From Bradyrhizobium sp. MOS002 (GTDB taxonomy: Bacteria; Pseudomonadota; Alphaproteobacteria; Rhizobiales; Xanthobacteraceae): DNA of 64,000 nt. The notes beneath the pieces are model-generated. The model was given only the letters and a program-made list of their open reading frames with translations, was not told where the DNA came from and made no database searches. The DNA lies in assembly GCF_003020115.1 (NCBI RefSeq), contig NZ_PYFX01000007.1, forward strand, positions 248,001-312,000. Reading direction: 5' to 3'. This document shows positions 31,587-40,470 of this stretch, piece after piece. A program made the translations under genes and the position numbers. Numbering within the stretch: the stretch's first letter is position 1; every line of letters starts with the position of its first letter.

Positions 31587-34049
31587 ATGAGTGCCGCGAA
31601 GAAAGTGTCGGGAAAACCGGCCGGCGAAATGTTCGACGACATCCCGGTGCTTCGGCGCAAATGGCGGGCCGCCTTGAAGGCGGGCGAACGGCTGCCGCGC
31701 TACGAGGACGTGATGCTTGGCAGCCTGGGACGGCTCGCCGACCACATCGCGCTGCTCAAGGGCGACGGCGCGCTCGAACTGTCGCGCAGTGGACGCTACG
31801 TGCAGAAATGGCTCGGCGAAGAGCGTTGGGACATCCCGGTCGCCTCACTATCGCCCGATTGCGCCACCGCGCTGTCGGAAGCCGCGGCGAGCGCGCTCGC
31901 CAAAGGGCAGCCGCACCAGGCGAGCGCCTATTGCGTGCGCGACGGCATGGTCAGGACCTACGACGTGCTGGCGCTGCCGACGGCCTCGCGCTGGGGCGCG
32001 ACGCTGGTCGGCGCCTACATCAATGAACGCGGCGTGCAATACAATCTCCTGGACGCGATCTTCGCTTCGACCGACGACGCGGTGGTCTCGCTGGCGACGC
32101 TGCGCGACGCGGGTGGCAAGCCGTTCGATCTCCAGATCGTGCACCACAACAGGAGTGCGGGGCTGCTGCTGAAGGCCGAAGGCGCGGATCTGTTGTGGCG
32201 CCGGATCGGCGAGGGAGATACGCTGCTGGCCTCGCTCGAGGTCTTGGAATTCCTGCTCAAGGCCGTCTCCGGTGGCCGCGGCGAGCAGCTCGAGATCGAG
32301 AGCGACGGACGGCATCTCCGGCTGAGCGCCACCGCGTTCGCCGACGTCGTCTCGCTGACGATCTCGGATGTCACAGTATTGAAGCGGCGCGACGCCTCGT
32401 TCCGCCTGCTGTTCGACAGCAACCCGATGCCGATGTGGGTGTTCGACGCCGCGAGCAAGCAGTTTCTCAGCGTCAACGACGCCGCGGTCCAGCATTACGG
32501 CTACAGCCGCGCCACCTTCCTGCGCATGAAACTGCACGAGATCTGGCCGCAGGACGAGTGGGACAGCCATGCCGAGGCGCTCGAACGCATCGGCGACAGC
32601 TATCACTCCTCGCGCAACTGGCGGCATCTGCGCGCCGACGGCAGCGAGATCGAGGTGCTCACCTTCGGCCGCCGCGTCGCCTTCGACGATCGCGATGGCT
32701 ATCTGGTCGCGGTGGTCGACATCACCGAACGGCGCAAGGCCGAGGCGCGGATCGCCCACATGGCGCACCATGACGGGCTCACCGATCTGCCGAACCGCGA
32801 ATATTTCCAGGAGCGCCTGAGGGAGGCGCTCGGCCAGGCCGCCGGAAAACGGGTCGGCGTGCTCTACATCGATCTCGACCTGTTCAAGAACATCAACGAT
32901 TCCTTCGGTCATCCAGTGGGCGACCGCCTGTTGAAGGAGGTTGCCGCACGTCTGAGCACCGGGGTCCGCGGCGCCAATCTCGCGGCCCGGCTCGGCGGCG
33001 ACGAGTTCGCGGTGATCCTGGCGGCCGACGTCTCGCCGAACGAGGCCAGCGCCTGCGCGGGCTTGCTGATCGACATCCTGAGTGCGCCCTATGAGATAGA
33101 CGGGCAGGAGATGGTGATCGGCGCCAGCATCGGCATCGCGCTGTCGCCGGGCGACGGTACGACGTCGGAAGAGTTGATGCGCAATGCCGACATGGCGCTG
33201 TACAGGGCGAAGTCGGATGGCGGCTGCGTGCATCATTTCTTCGAGCGCGAGATGGATCTGCAGGCGCAGAAGCGCCGCGACATGGAGCTAGATCTGCGCC
33301 GCGCGTTTGCCAATGGCGAGTTCGAGCTGCACTACCAGCCGCTGGTCTCGATCGCCTCAGACCGCATCTCGGGCTTCGAGTCGCTGCTGCGCTGGCATCA
33401 CCCCGACAAGGGCATGATCTCGCCGGCGGAGTTCATTCCGGTCGCCGAGGACATCGGCCTGATCACCCAGCTCGGTGAGTGGGTGCTGCGCGAGGCCTGC
33501 TCCGAGGCGGTGAAATGGCCTGTCGATGTCAAGGTCGCGGTCAATCTGTCGCCGGCGCAGTTCCGCAGCCGCAATCTGGTTCAGGTCGTGATCTCGGCAC
33601 TGGCGCAGTCCGGTCTGTCGCCGAAGCGGCTCGAGCTCGAGATCACCGAGTCGATCTTCCTGGCCGAGACCGATGCCAATCTCGCCATTCTGCACCAGTT
33701 GCGCGAGCTCGGCGTCAGCATCTCCATGGATGATTTCGGTACCGGCTATTCCAGCCTCAGCTATCTCCGCAGCTTCCCCTTCGACAAGATCAAGATCGAC
33801 CGCTCCTTCGTCAAGGATCTGGCAGGGCGGCCCGATTGCGTCGCGATCGTTCGCGCGATCTCGGGGCTTGGCCGCAGCCTCAACATCACCACGACCGCGG
33901 AAGGCGTCGAGACCGAGGATCAGCTCGCGTGGTTGCGCGCCGAAGGCTGCAACGAAGTGCAGGGCTTCCTGTTCAGCGCGGCGCGGCCCGCCGCCGAGAT
34001 CGCGAAGCTGCTCGCCGATTTCGGCCAGCGCGCTTCACGGGCGGCGTAG
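31587..34049 (+). CDS. PAS-GGDEF-EAL cyclic-di-GMP signalling protein
   Basis: An 820-residue cytoplasmic protein from the ATG at 31587 (GGGGA 6 nt upstream); an ATG ten codons earlier is possible. The N-terminal 160 residues show a PAS_5-like fold. Two PAS regions follow (about 150-265 and 270-390, with FDSNPMPMWVFDAAS). The GGDEF domain (about 400-560) has the intact active site RLGGDEF. The EAL domain (about 570-815) has YQPLVSI, NLSPAQF, EITES, DDFGTGYSS, KIDRSFV and AEGVET. The signature loop reads ESLLRW instead of EALLRW, but the metal and c-di-GMP ligands are kept. Both activities are possible. The 3' end overlaps the convergent serine hydrolase by 15 bp. Confidence 0.92.
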   Translation: MSAAKKVSGKPAGEMFDDIPVLRRKWRAALKAGERLPRYEDVMLGSLGRLADHIALLKGDGALELSRSGRYVQKWLGEERWDIPVASLSPDCATALSEAAASALAKGQPHQASAYCVRDGMVRTYDVLALPTASRWGATLVGAYINERGVQYNLLDAIFASTDDAVVSLATLRDAGGKPFDLQIVHHNRSAGLLLKAEGADLLWRRIGEGDTLLASLEVLEFLLKAVSGGRGEQLEIESDGRHLRLSATAFADVVSLTISDVTVLKRRDASFRLLFDSNPMPMWVFDAASKQFLSVNDAAVQHYGYSRATFLRMKLHEIWPQDEWDSHAEALERIGDSYHSSRNWRHLRADGSEIEVLTFGRRVAFDDRDGYLVAVVDITERRKAEARIAHMAHHDGLTDLPNREYFQERLREALGQAAGKRVGVLYIDLDLFKNINDSFGHPVGDRLLKEVAARLSTGVRGANLAARLGGDEFAVILAADVSPNEASACAGLLIDILSAPYEIDGQEMVIGASIGIALSPGDGTTSEELMRNADMALYRAKSDGGCVHHFFEREMDLQAQKRRDMELDLRRAFANGEFELHYQPLVSIASDRISGFESLLRWHHPDKGMISPAEFIPVAEDIGLITQLGEWVLREACSEAVKWPVDVKVAVNLSPAQFRSRNLVQVVISALAQSGLSPKRLELEITESIFLAETDANLAILHQLRELGVSISMDDFGTGYSSLSYLRSFPFDKIKIDRSFVKDLAGRPDCVAIVRAISGLGRSLNITTTAEGVETEDQLAWLRAEGCNEVQGFLFSAARPAAEIAKLLADFGQRASRAA

Positions 34050-35303
34050 CTCGGGCGGGTAGCAATCGTAGACCAGCGCCTTGAAGGCAGGCGTGATGCG
34101 GCTGCGCTCGTTCTGCGTCTGCTGCATCAGCAGGTAGACCATGTCGAGCTTGGGATCGACGCCGAAATAGGTGCCGCTCCCTGAGTCCCATTTCAACTCG
34201 CCGATCGACCCCGCCGGCGGCGGCTTGGCGTTGCCGGGATCGGTGCGCACGCCAATGCCGTAGCCATAACCAAAACCGTCGCCCGGGAAATAGAAATAGT
34301 CGCGCCCCACACCAGAGCCGGGGCCGACGTGATCGGTCGTCATGGCCTTGAACGCCGCGCTGCTTAAGTAACGCTTGCCCTCGAACTCGCCGCCATTGAG
34401 CAGCATCTGCGAGAAGCGCTGATAATCGGTGATGGTCGAGAGCAGGCCGCCACCGCCGGATTCCCATTCGGGATGGTCGAGGCGGTCGCGCTCGCCGGCG
34501 AGCAAGACCGGGTCGTTCGGCAGCGGCCGAGCCATCCGTGCGCGCTCCTCCGGGCTCTTCAGCGCGAATTTGGTGCTGTTCATTCCGAGCGGATCAAAAA
34601 TGCGCTGCTTCAGGAATTCGTACAGCGTCTGGCCCGAGATGATCTCGATCACGCTGCCCAGCACGTCGGTGGAATGCCCGTAGCGCCACAGCGTCCCGGG
34701 CTGACGCGTCAGCGGCAGCTCGGCGATGCGGTCGGCGAATTGTCTGTTGTTGAAGGGGCCGTCGAAAATTTTGGCGGCGAGATAAACCTCCATGACCCAC
34801 GGGGCGCCGATATAATCGTAGCTGATGCCCGAAGTATGCCGCAGCAGATCCTCGATGTTGACGGGGCGGACCGGCGGTTCGAGTTCGACCGTCGTTGGGC
34901 CACCGGGCTTGGTGGTCTCGATGCCCACCTTGGTGCCGGCGAAGAGCGGGATGTATTTCGACACCGGGTCGGTGAGCGCAGACTTGCCCTCGTCGATCAG
35001 CATCATCGCGCCAAGGCACGTGATGGGCTTGGTCATCGAGTGAATGGCGAAGATCGTGTCGGGCGTCATGGCGAGACCCGTCCTGGTGTCGCGCACGCCG
35101 AAGTTCTTCAGATAGACCGGCTTGCCATGCTGCTGGACCAGCACCACGGCGCCCGGCAGCCGCCCGCTCGTTACCTCGTCGTCGAAGTACGCTGTGATGC
35201 GGGCGAGCCCGTCGGACGACGGCGCGGGGATGTCGCCTGCGCGGCTTCGCGCCATGGTGCCGGCCAGCAGCGCGGCTCCGACCAGAAATTCACGACGCTT
35301 CAT
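34035..35303 (-). CDS. serine hydrolase, beta-lactamase class C family
   Basis: A 422-residue exported hydrolase. Start at 35303 gives a twin-arginine-like signal peptide (MKRREFLVGAALLAGTMARS). The nucleophile motif is SMTK (SxxK), and YGHS near residue 200 takes the place of YxN. A late GGxG-type box is not obvious. Such proteins are esterases, D-amino-peptidases or penicillin-binding-like enzymes; the substrate is unknown. Its last 15 bp overlap the PAS-GGDEF-EAL gene. Confidence 0.82.
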   Translation of the reverse strand: MKRREFLVGAALLAGTMARSRAGDIPAPSSDGLARITAYFDDEVTSGRLPGAVVLVQQHGKPVYLKNFGVRDTRTGLAMTPDTIFAIHSMTKPITCLGAMMLIDEGKSALTDPVSKYIPLFAGTKVGIETTKPGGPTTVELEPPVRPVNIEDLLRHTSGISYDYIGAPWVMEVYLAAKIFDGPFNNRQFADRIAELPLTRQPGTLWRYGHSTDVLGSVIEIISGQTLYEFLKQRIFDPLGMNSTKFALKSPEERARMARPLPNDPVLLAGERDRLDHPEWESGGGGLLSTITDYQRFSQMLLNGGEFEGKRYLSSAAFKAMTTDHVGPGSGVGRDYFYFPGDGFGYGYGIGVRTDPGNAKPPPAGSIGELKWDSGSGTYFGVDPKLDMVYLLMQQTQNERSRITPAFKALVYDCYPPELRRP

Positions 35304-35366
35304 CCGGGCTTCCTCCCTTGCCGGGATCAAAGCCGCAAGACCTCGAAGGCGTCAACACGCCTTCGA

Positions 35367-35930
35367 TTAAAATCGCGTCACGATTTCAGAAAGGACCGGT
35401 CGCGGACGGTCCTCGCTCGGCTTGGTCGGCTTGCCGATATGGACGAAGCCGGCGAGTTTCTCGTCCGGCTTGAGGCCGAGGCCATCCAGCACGTCGCGAT
35501 CGAACGAGAACCAGCCGGTCAGCCAGCAGGCGCCGTAGCCGAGCGCGGTCACGGCCGTGACGATGTTCATGACGCTGGCGCCAGCCGACAATTCCTGCTC
35601 GAAGGCCGGCACCTTCGGATGCGGCTTGGTGAAGCTGACGATGCCGATCACCAGCGGCGCATCCGTGAGGCGTTTGCGCTCGGTCTCGACATCGGCCGCC
35701 GGCGCGCCGGGATTCTTCCGGGCAAACACCTTGGCGATCACCTCGCCGGCGCGCTGGCGCGCATCGCCCTCGAAGATGATGAAGCGCCAGGGCGCGAGCT
35801 TGCCATGGTCGGGCACGCGCGCGCCGATGGTGAGGATCGTCTCGAGCTCGGCCGGGGAGGGGCCGGGTCCGGACATCTCGCGCGGCTTGACCGAGCGGCG
35901 GGTCTTCAGGAGTTCGATGGCGTCGGGCAC
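35367..35930 (-). CDS. nitroreductase family protein
   Basis: A 187-residue FMN-dependent reductase of the small YdjA/RutE-like branch. The GTG at 35930 follows AGAGGA with 7 nt spacing and starts right before the conserved IELLKTRRSVKPREM. The FMN-binding GARVPDHGKLAPWRF and the ALGYGACWLTGW segment are present. Likely reduces nitro compounds, quinones or enals. It follows thrS in the same direction, with a 93-bp gap. Confidence 0.9.
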   Translation of the reverse strand: MPDAIELLKTRRSVKPREMSGPGPSPAELETILTIGARVPDHGKLAPWRFIIFEGDARQRAGEVIAKVFARKNPGAPAADVETERKRLTDAPLVIGIVSFTKPHPKVPAFEQELSAGASVMNIVTAVTALGYGACWLTGWFSFDRDVLDGLGLKPDEKLAGFVHIGKPTKPSEDRPRPVLSEIVTRF

Positions 35931-36023
35931 TGCAGTTTCCTCTTCGGCTGGTCGTCGGGCGTGCAGTCCCCACATAGGAATGCACGCCCGCAACCGAAAG
36001 CGAGTTTAGACCGATTTCAGAAG

Positions 36024-38105
36024 TCAGGCCGCCTCGCGCGCCCGCCTGACGTCGGGCGGGGTGGCCTCCTCGACCAGCGCGGCGATCGCCTCCACCGTCG
36101 TCATCACGTTCTGCCCGTCGCTGCCGAGCCGGCGGATCGAGACCGACTGCGTCTCGGCCTCTTTCTTGCCGACCACGAGCAGTGCCGGAATCTTGGCCAG
36201 CGAGTGCTCGCGGACCTTGTAGTTGATCTTTTCGTTGCGCAGGTCGATCTCGGCCCGAAGTCCCGCACGCCGGACCTGCTCCAGCACCTGCTTGGCATAC
36301 TCGTCGGCTTCCGACGTGATGGTGGTGACCACCACCTGCACCGGCGACAGCCAGAGCGGGAAGTTGCCGGCATAGTGCTCGATCAGGATGCCAATGAAGC
36401 GCTCCATCGAACCGCAGATCGCGCGGTGCACCATCACCGGCGGCTTCTTGCCGCTGTCGTGGTCGATGTAGAACGCACCGAACCGTTCCGGCAGGTTGAA
36501 GTCGACCTGCGTGGTGCCGCACTGCCAGTCGCGGCCGATGGCGTCGCGCAGCACATATTCGAACTTCGGCCCGTAAAAGGCGCCTTCGCCCGGATTGATC
36601 TCGGTCTTGATGTGATTGTTCTGCGACTGGATCTCGCGCAGCACCGTCGCCATCACGCGCTCGGCGTGATCCCACATCGCGTCGGTGCCGACGCGTTTCT
36701 CCGGCCGGGTCGACAGCTTCACGGTGAGATCGCCGGTGAAACCGAAATCGGCGTAGGTCGACAGGATCAGCTCGTTGATCTTCAGGCACTCGTCGGCGAG
36801 CTGATCCTCCATGCAGAAGATGTGCGCGTCGTCCTGGGTGAAGCCGCGCACGCGCATCAATCCGTGCATCGCGCCGGACGGCTCGTAGCGGTGCACCACG
36901 CCGAACTCGGCGAGCCGCAGCGGCAGGTCGCGGTAGCTCTTCAGGCCATGCTTGAAGATCTGCACGTGGCCCGGGCAGTTCATCGGCTTCAGCGCGAACC
37001 AGCGCTTGTCCTCGGCCTCGTCGCCCGCCGACTGCGCCGCGAACATGTTCTCGCGGTACCAGCCCCAATGGCCGGAGGTCTCCCACAGCGACTTGTCGAG
37101 GATCTGCGGGGCATTGACCTCGCTGTAGTCGCCGGCCAGGCGCCGCCGCATATAGGCGATCAGCTGCTGGAAGATGGTCCAGCCCTTGGCGTGCCAGAAC
37201 ACGACGCCCGGACCTTCCTCCTGGAAGTGGAAGAGGTCGAGCTCGCGCCCGAGCTTGCGATGGTCGCGCTTCTCCGCTTCCTCGATCTGCTTCAGATAAG
37301 CGTCGAGGTCCTCCTGCTTGGCGAATGCCGTGCCGTAGATGCGGGTCAGCATCGGGTTGTTGCTGTCGCCGCGCCAATAGGCGCCGGCCACCTTCATCAG
37401 CTTGAAGGCGTTGCCGACCTTGCCGGTCGAGGTCATGTGCGGGCCGCGGCAGAGATCGAACCAGTCGCCCTGGTAATAGATCTTGATCGGTTCGTTGCCG
37501 GGAATGGCGTCGACCAGCTCGACCTTGAACGCCTCGCCCTTGTCGCGGAACACCTGTTTTGTCTTTTCGCGATCCCAAACCTCCTTCGTAAAAGGTTTGT
37601 CGCGCGCGATGAGCTCGCGCATCTTTTTCTCGATCGCGGCAAAGTCTTCCGGCGTGAACGGCTCGTTGCGGAAGAAATCGTAATAGAAGCCGTTCTCGAT
37701 CACGGGGCCGATGGTGACCTGGGTGCCCGGCCACAGCGTCTGCACGGCTTCGGCAAGCACGTGGGCGCAGTCATGGCGGATCAGCTCGAGCGCGCGCGGA
37801 TCGTCGCGGTTGATCAGCTCGATCCTGGCATCGGCTTCGATTGCGTCGTCGAGGTCGGAGACCACGCCGTCGAGCGCCATCGCGACCGTGCGCTTGGCCA
37901 GCGACGGCGAAATGCCTTTGGCGAGTTCGAGGCCGGTGATGCTCTTGGCGTATTCGCGCCGGGCGCCGTCGGGAAAGGTGAGGGTGATTTTTTCCGGCGG
38001 GGTCACGGGCCTCAAATTGCTGAGGCTGTACTGGAAGCCGGATTCGGACTTGGGCTGCTCGGACTTGGATTGGTCCTTGGATTGGTCGTTGGGCTGGTCG
38101 GTCAT
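36024..38105 (-). CDS. thrS: threonyl-tRNA synthetase
   Basis: A 693-residue class II synthetase that charges tRNA-Thr. ATG at 38105 follows AGGAG with 7 nt spacing. An unusual polar N-terminal tail (about 25 residues, DQSKDQSK repeat) precedes the TGS domain (about 38-100). The editing domain with HDCAHVLAEAV (HxxxH) follows. The catalytic core holds motif 2 FGVVHRYEPSGAMHGLMRVRGF, MNCPGH and motif 3 GSMERFIGILIEH (split: GSMERFIG, ILIEH). The C-terminal anticodon-binding domain begins FPLWLSPVQVVV. It is complete. Confidence 0.97.
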   Translation of the reverse strand: MTDQPNDQSKDQSKSEQPKSESGFQYSLSNLRPVTPPEKITLTFPDGARREYAKSITGLELAKGISPSLAKRTVAMALDGVVSDLDDAIEADARIELINRDDPRALELIRHDCAHVLAEAVQTLWPGTQVTIGPVIENGFYYDFFRNEPFTPEDFAAIEKKMRELIARDKPFTKEVWDREKTKQVFRDKGEAFKVELVDAIPGNEPIKIYYQGDWFDLCRGPHMTSTGKVGNAFKLMKVAGAYWRGDSNNPMLTRIYGTAFAKQEDLDAYLKQIEEAEKRDHRKLGRELDLFHFQEEGPGVVFWHAKGWTIFQQLIAYMRRRLAGDYSEVNAPQILDKSLWETSGHWGWYRENMFAAQSAGDEAEDKRWFALKPMNCPGHVQIFKHGLKSYRDLPLRLAEFGVVHRYEPSGAMHGLMRVRGFTQDDAHIFCMEDQLADECLKINELILSTYADFGFTGDLTVKLSTRPEKRVGTDAMWDHAERVMATVLREIQSQNNHIKTEINPGEGAFYGPKFEYVLRDAIGRDWQCGTTQVDFNLPERFGAFYIDHDSGKKPPVMVHRAICGSMERFIGILIEHYAGNFPLWLSPVQVVVTTITSEADEYAKQVLEQVRRAGLRAEIDLRNEKINYKVREHSLAKIPALLVVGKKEAETQSVSIRRLGSDGQNVMTTVEAIAALVEEATPPDVRRAREAA

Positions 38106-38291
38106 TGCATGTCTCCTGAGGCTCACTCCTGCGAACGAGCGCAGGTAAGCGGGAACGAGCGATATATCAGGCGATTCGGCCTGCGCAATCCGGCATTTCC
38201 AAGAAACAGGCGCGCAAAAGCCGGGGCGTTGCACGAACTATTCCGGGCAACGCCCTTTAACTGGTCGCAAGGCGGCTCTACATGCGTTTGC

Positions 38292-39464
38292 ATGGAAAAT
38301 CCACGCGCAGCCCGTTTCGCGCCAACCGCCCTGATGCTTGGCAATCTCGTCACCGGCTGCTCGGTATTGGCACCGGCCGGCATGCTGCCGGAATTGGCGA
38401 CGGGGCTCGACGTCAGCATCCATGCGGCCGGGCTCCTGATCACCTTCGGCGCCATCATCCTGTGCATCGGTTCGCCGCTGACGGCCTGGCTCACCAGCCG
38501 GATCGAGCGGCGGACGCTGCTCACCACGACGCTGGCGGTGCTTGCTTTCGGCAATCTGGCCTCGGCCTTTGCGCCGGACTATGCAAGCCTCCTCGTCATC
38601 CGCCTGGTGATGCTCGCGGTCGGCGCGCTCTACACGCCGCAGGCCGCCGGCACGGCGGCGTGGATCGTGCCGGTGGAGCGTCGCGGCAGCACGATTGCCT
38701 ACATCTTTCTCGGCTGGTCGCTCGCTGCCGCCGTCGGCCTGCCGCTGATCACCTTCATCGCCAGTCGCTATGGCTGGCACGCGGCCTATGGCGGAATCGG
38801 CGCGCTCGGTTGCGTCAGCTTGCTGCTGTTGCTGATGCGACTGCCGGCGGGCTTGAAGGGGACGCCGGTGGATCTGAAGACCTGGAGCGCGGTCGGTCGC
38901 AACAGGACGATCCTGCTTCTGCTTGCGATCACGATGTTGCAGATGTCCGGGCAGTTCGTGGTGTTCACCTTCATGGGGCCGTTGCTCAACAAGCTGGCCG
39001 GCGCAGGGCCCGATGCGATCGGCATGATGTTCGCTCTCTATGGTGTCTGCGGCTTCCTCGGCGTTGTCATCGCGACCCGTATCGTCGACACCTCGGGACC
39101 CTATCGCACCTCGCTGCTGTTCACCTGTCTGCTGCTTGCAGGAATCACGGGCTGGGCGCTCGGCGCCGGCACGCTCGTTTTGATGGCGGGTGCGGTCGCG
39201 ATCTGGGGCCTCGGCTTTGCCTCGACCAATTCGATGCAGCAGGTGCGGCTGGTCTCGGCCGCACCGTCGCTGGCTTCGGCGACCGTCGCGCTCAACACCT
39301 CCGTGCTCTATATCGGCCAGGCGGTCGGCTCTGCCGTCGGCGGACTGCTGTTTGCCCGCGAGCTCCTGCACACGCTCGGCTTCGTCGCGGTCGGTTTCGT
39401 CGTGCTGGCGCTGATCCTGGTGATCCTGACCCGGCCCCGGCCGGCAACTTCCGCCCCGGCCTGA
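38292..39464 (+). CDS. MFS transporter
   Basis: A 390-residue inner-membrane major facilitator with about 12 hydrophobic segments. It starts at ATG 38292; the open frame extends far upstream only as the antisense of thrS. SRIERRTLL and a WxVPVERRGSTIAY loop mark the MFS halves; it resembles the arabinose/purine efflux (DHA1) group. The substrate is unknown. It is divergent from thrS, with 186 bp between the two starts. Confidence 0.82.
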   Translation: MENPRAARFAPTALMLGNLVTGCSVLAPAGMLPELATGLDVSIHAAGLLITFGAIILCIGSPLTAWLTSRIERRTLLTTTLAVLAFGNLASAFAPDYASLLVIRLVMLAVGALYTPQAAGTAAWIVPVERRGSTIAYIFLGWSLAAAVGLPLITFIASRYGWHAAYGGIGALGCVSLLLLLMRLPAGLKGTPVDLKTWSAVGRNRTILLLLAITMLQMSGQFVVFTFMGPLLNKLAGAGPDAIGMMFALYGVCGFLGVVIATRIVDTSGPYRTSLLFTCLLLAGITGWALGAGTLVLMAGAVAIWGLGFASTNSMQQVRLVSAAPSLASATVALNTSVLYIGQAVGSAVGGLLFARELLHTLGFVAVGFVVLALILVILTRPRPATSAPA

Positions 39465-39556
39465 ACGGAAGCGTGTTCGTGTGCGCAAGGTGCTTGGCAA
39501 ACCGCGCGCCGGGAGGCTAGAAGGCCGGTCATGGGGACCAAAGAGGGTTGACTGAG

Positions 39557-39946
39557 ATGAGGATGATTCTGGCGGTTGCCGCGGTGCTCTATTCAGCTTC
39601 CGCTTTCGCGCAAGCCGACAAGCCACCAATGATCGGGGACAAGCCGTTGGTGCAGGTCAAGCCCAAGGGCGCCAAGGCAGGGACCAAGGAGGCTGCGGCC
39701 AAGCCGGCTGCGGCGCCGAAGGGCAAGCCCCAATCGATCGCGGCGCGGCTCCAGGCCTGCCTCGACCTCGATGACGGCACCAAGGACCGGCTCAATTGCT
39801 ACGACGCCGTGATCCCCCCGGCGCCAAAGCCGAAGCCGGCGAAGGCCAAGGGCTACGCCGATTGCCGTTTCTTCAAGGAAGAGGACGAGCGGCTGGCCTG
39901 CTTCAACGGCTTTGCCGAGAGCATTCCGAAGCTGCCAAAAACCTGA
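39557..39946 (+). CDS. exported Cys-pair protein of unknown function
   Basis: A 129-residue exported protein. The signal peptide ends near FAQA. A Lys/Ala/Pro-rich linker follows, then two related motifs, ACLDLDDGTKDRLNCYD and DCRFFKEEDERLACFNG, each with Cys-x12-Cys spacing. The pattern resembles the C-terminal segments of type VI secretion VasI/TagO-like proteins, but no such system is nearby, so it is probably a stand-alone periplasmic protein. TTG at 39548 is an alternative start. Confidence 0.72.
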   Translation: MRMILAVAAVLYSASAFAQADKPPMIGDKPLVQVKPKGAKAGTKEAAAKPAAAPKGKPQSIAARLQACLDLDDGTKDRLNCYDAVIPPAPKPKPAKAKGYADCRFFKEEDERLACFNGFAESIPKLPKT

Positions 39947-39976
39947 GGCCGATCGCAAAGTCTGGGAGCCGGACGG

Positions 39977-40303
39977 TTAGTCGCTGATCCGGCTCAGCAC
40001 GGCCCTGAAGGCAACGCCCGGCAGCTGCAGTGCGGTGCCTTCGAATTCCGCAGTGTCGCCATCCTCCCGGCCCGCGAGCGTCAGCGTGATCCGGTCGAGA
40101 CCAAACAGCGCCTTGAAGCACGGGTCGGCATTGTGGCGCTCGGTCGAGATCTTGACCTTGATGCGGTCGCCTTCGCCGGTGTAGGTGCCGATGAACGCGA
40201 AAGCGGAATTGCCGCCGCGCATCTTCCCCTCGGTCACATAGACGACGCCGCAACCCGTGCCGTGAACCGTGTGGAAGTCGACCTTGTAGAGTCCCTGATG
40301 CAC
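39977..40303 (-). CDS. GrlR-like regulatory protein
   Basis: A 108-residue protein similar to the GrlR family, small beta-barrel regulators first known as repressors of the enteropathogenic E. coli type III secretion island. The opening GLYKVDFHTVHGTGCGVVYV and the GGNSAFAFIGTYTGEGDRI segment fit the family. No type III secretion gene or GrlA partner is in the window. In alphaproteobacteria the family is present without a known role. Confidence 0.65.
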   Translation of the reverse strand: MHQGLYKVDFHTVHGTGCGVVYVTEGKMRGGNSAFAFIGTYTGEGDRIKVKISTERHNADPCFKALFGLDRITLTLAGREDGDTAEFEGTALQLPGVAFRAVLSRISD

Positions 40304-40470
40304 TGCCCGTCCCCGCAGAATTCAAAATACAACTTGGCCGGCAAAGTATGATTGTTGCCAGTGGAAGCAATCCAGTCAGCCCCGGGACTGTCGGCCATCA
40401 ACATCACATTTTGATCAAGGCTCGAGAGAATTGCGGGCCGTGCAGCCAAATGCCGCCGGGCGCAATGTCG

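Noticed and set aside
34473..38291. Very long open frame (over 1,200 codons) on the plus strand before the MFS gene
   Set aside because: It is exactly antisense to a serine hydrolase, a nitroreductase and thrS, which are unmistakable. Long antisense frames are common in DNA with G/C at third positions.
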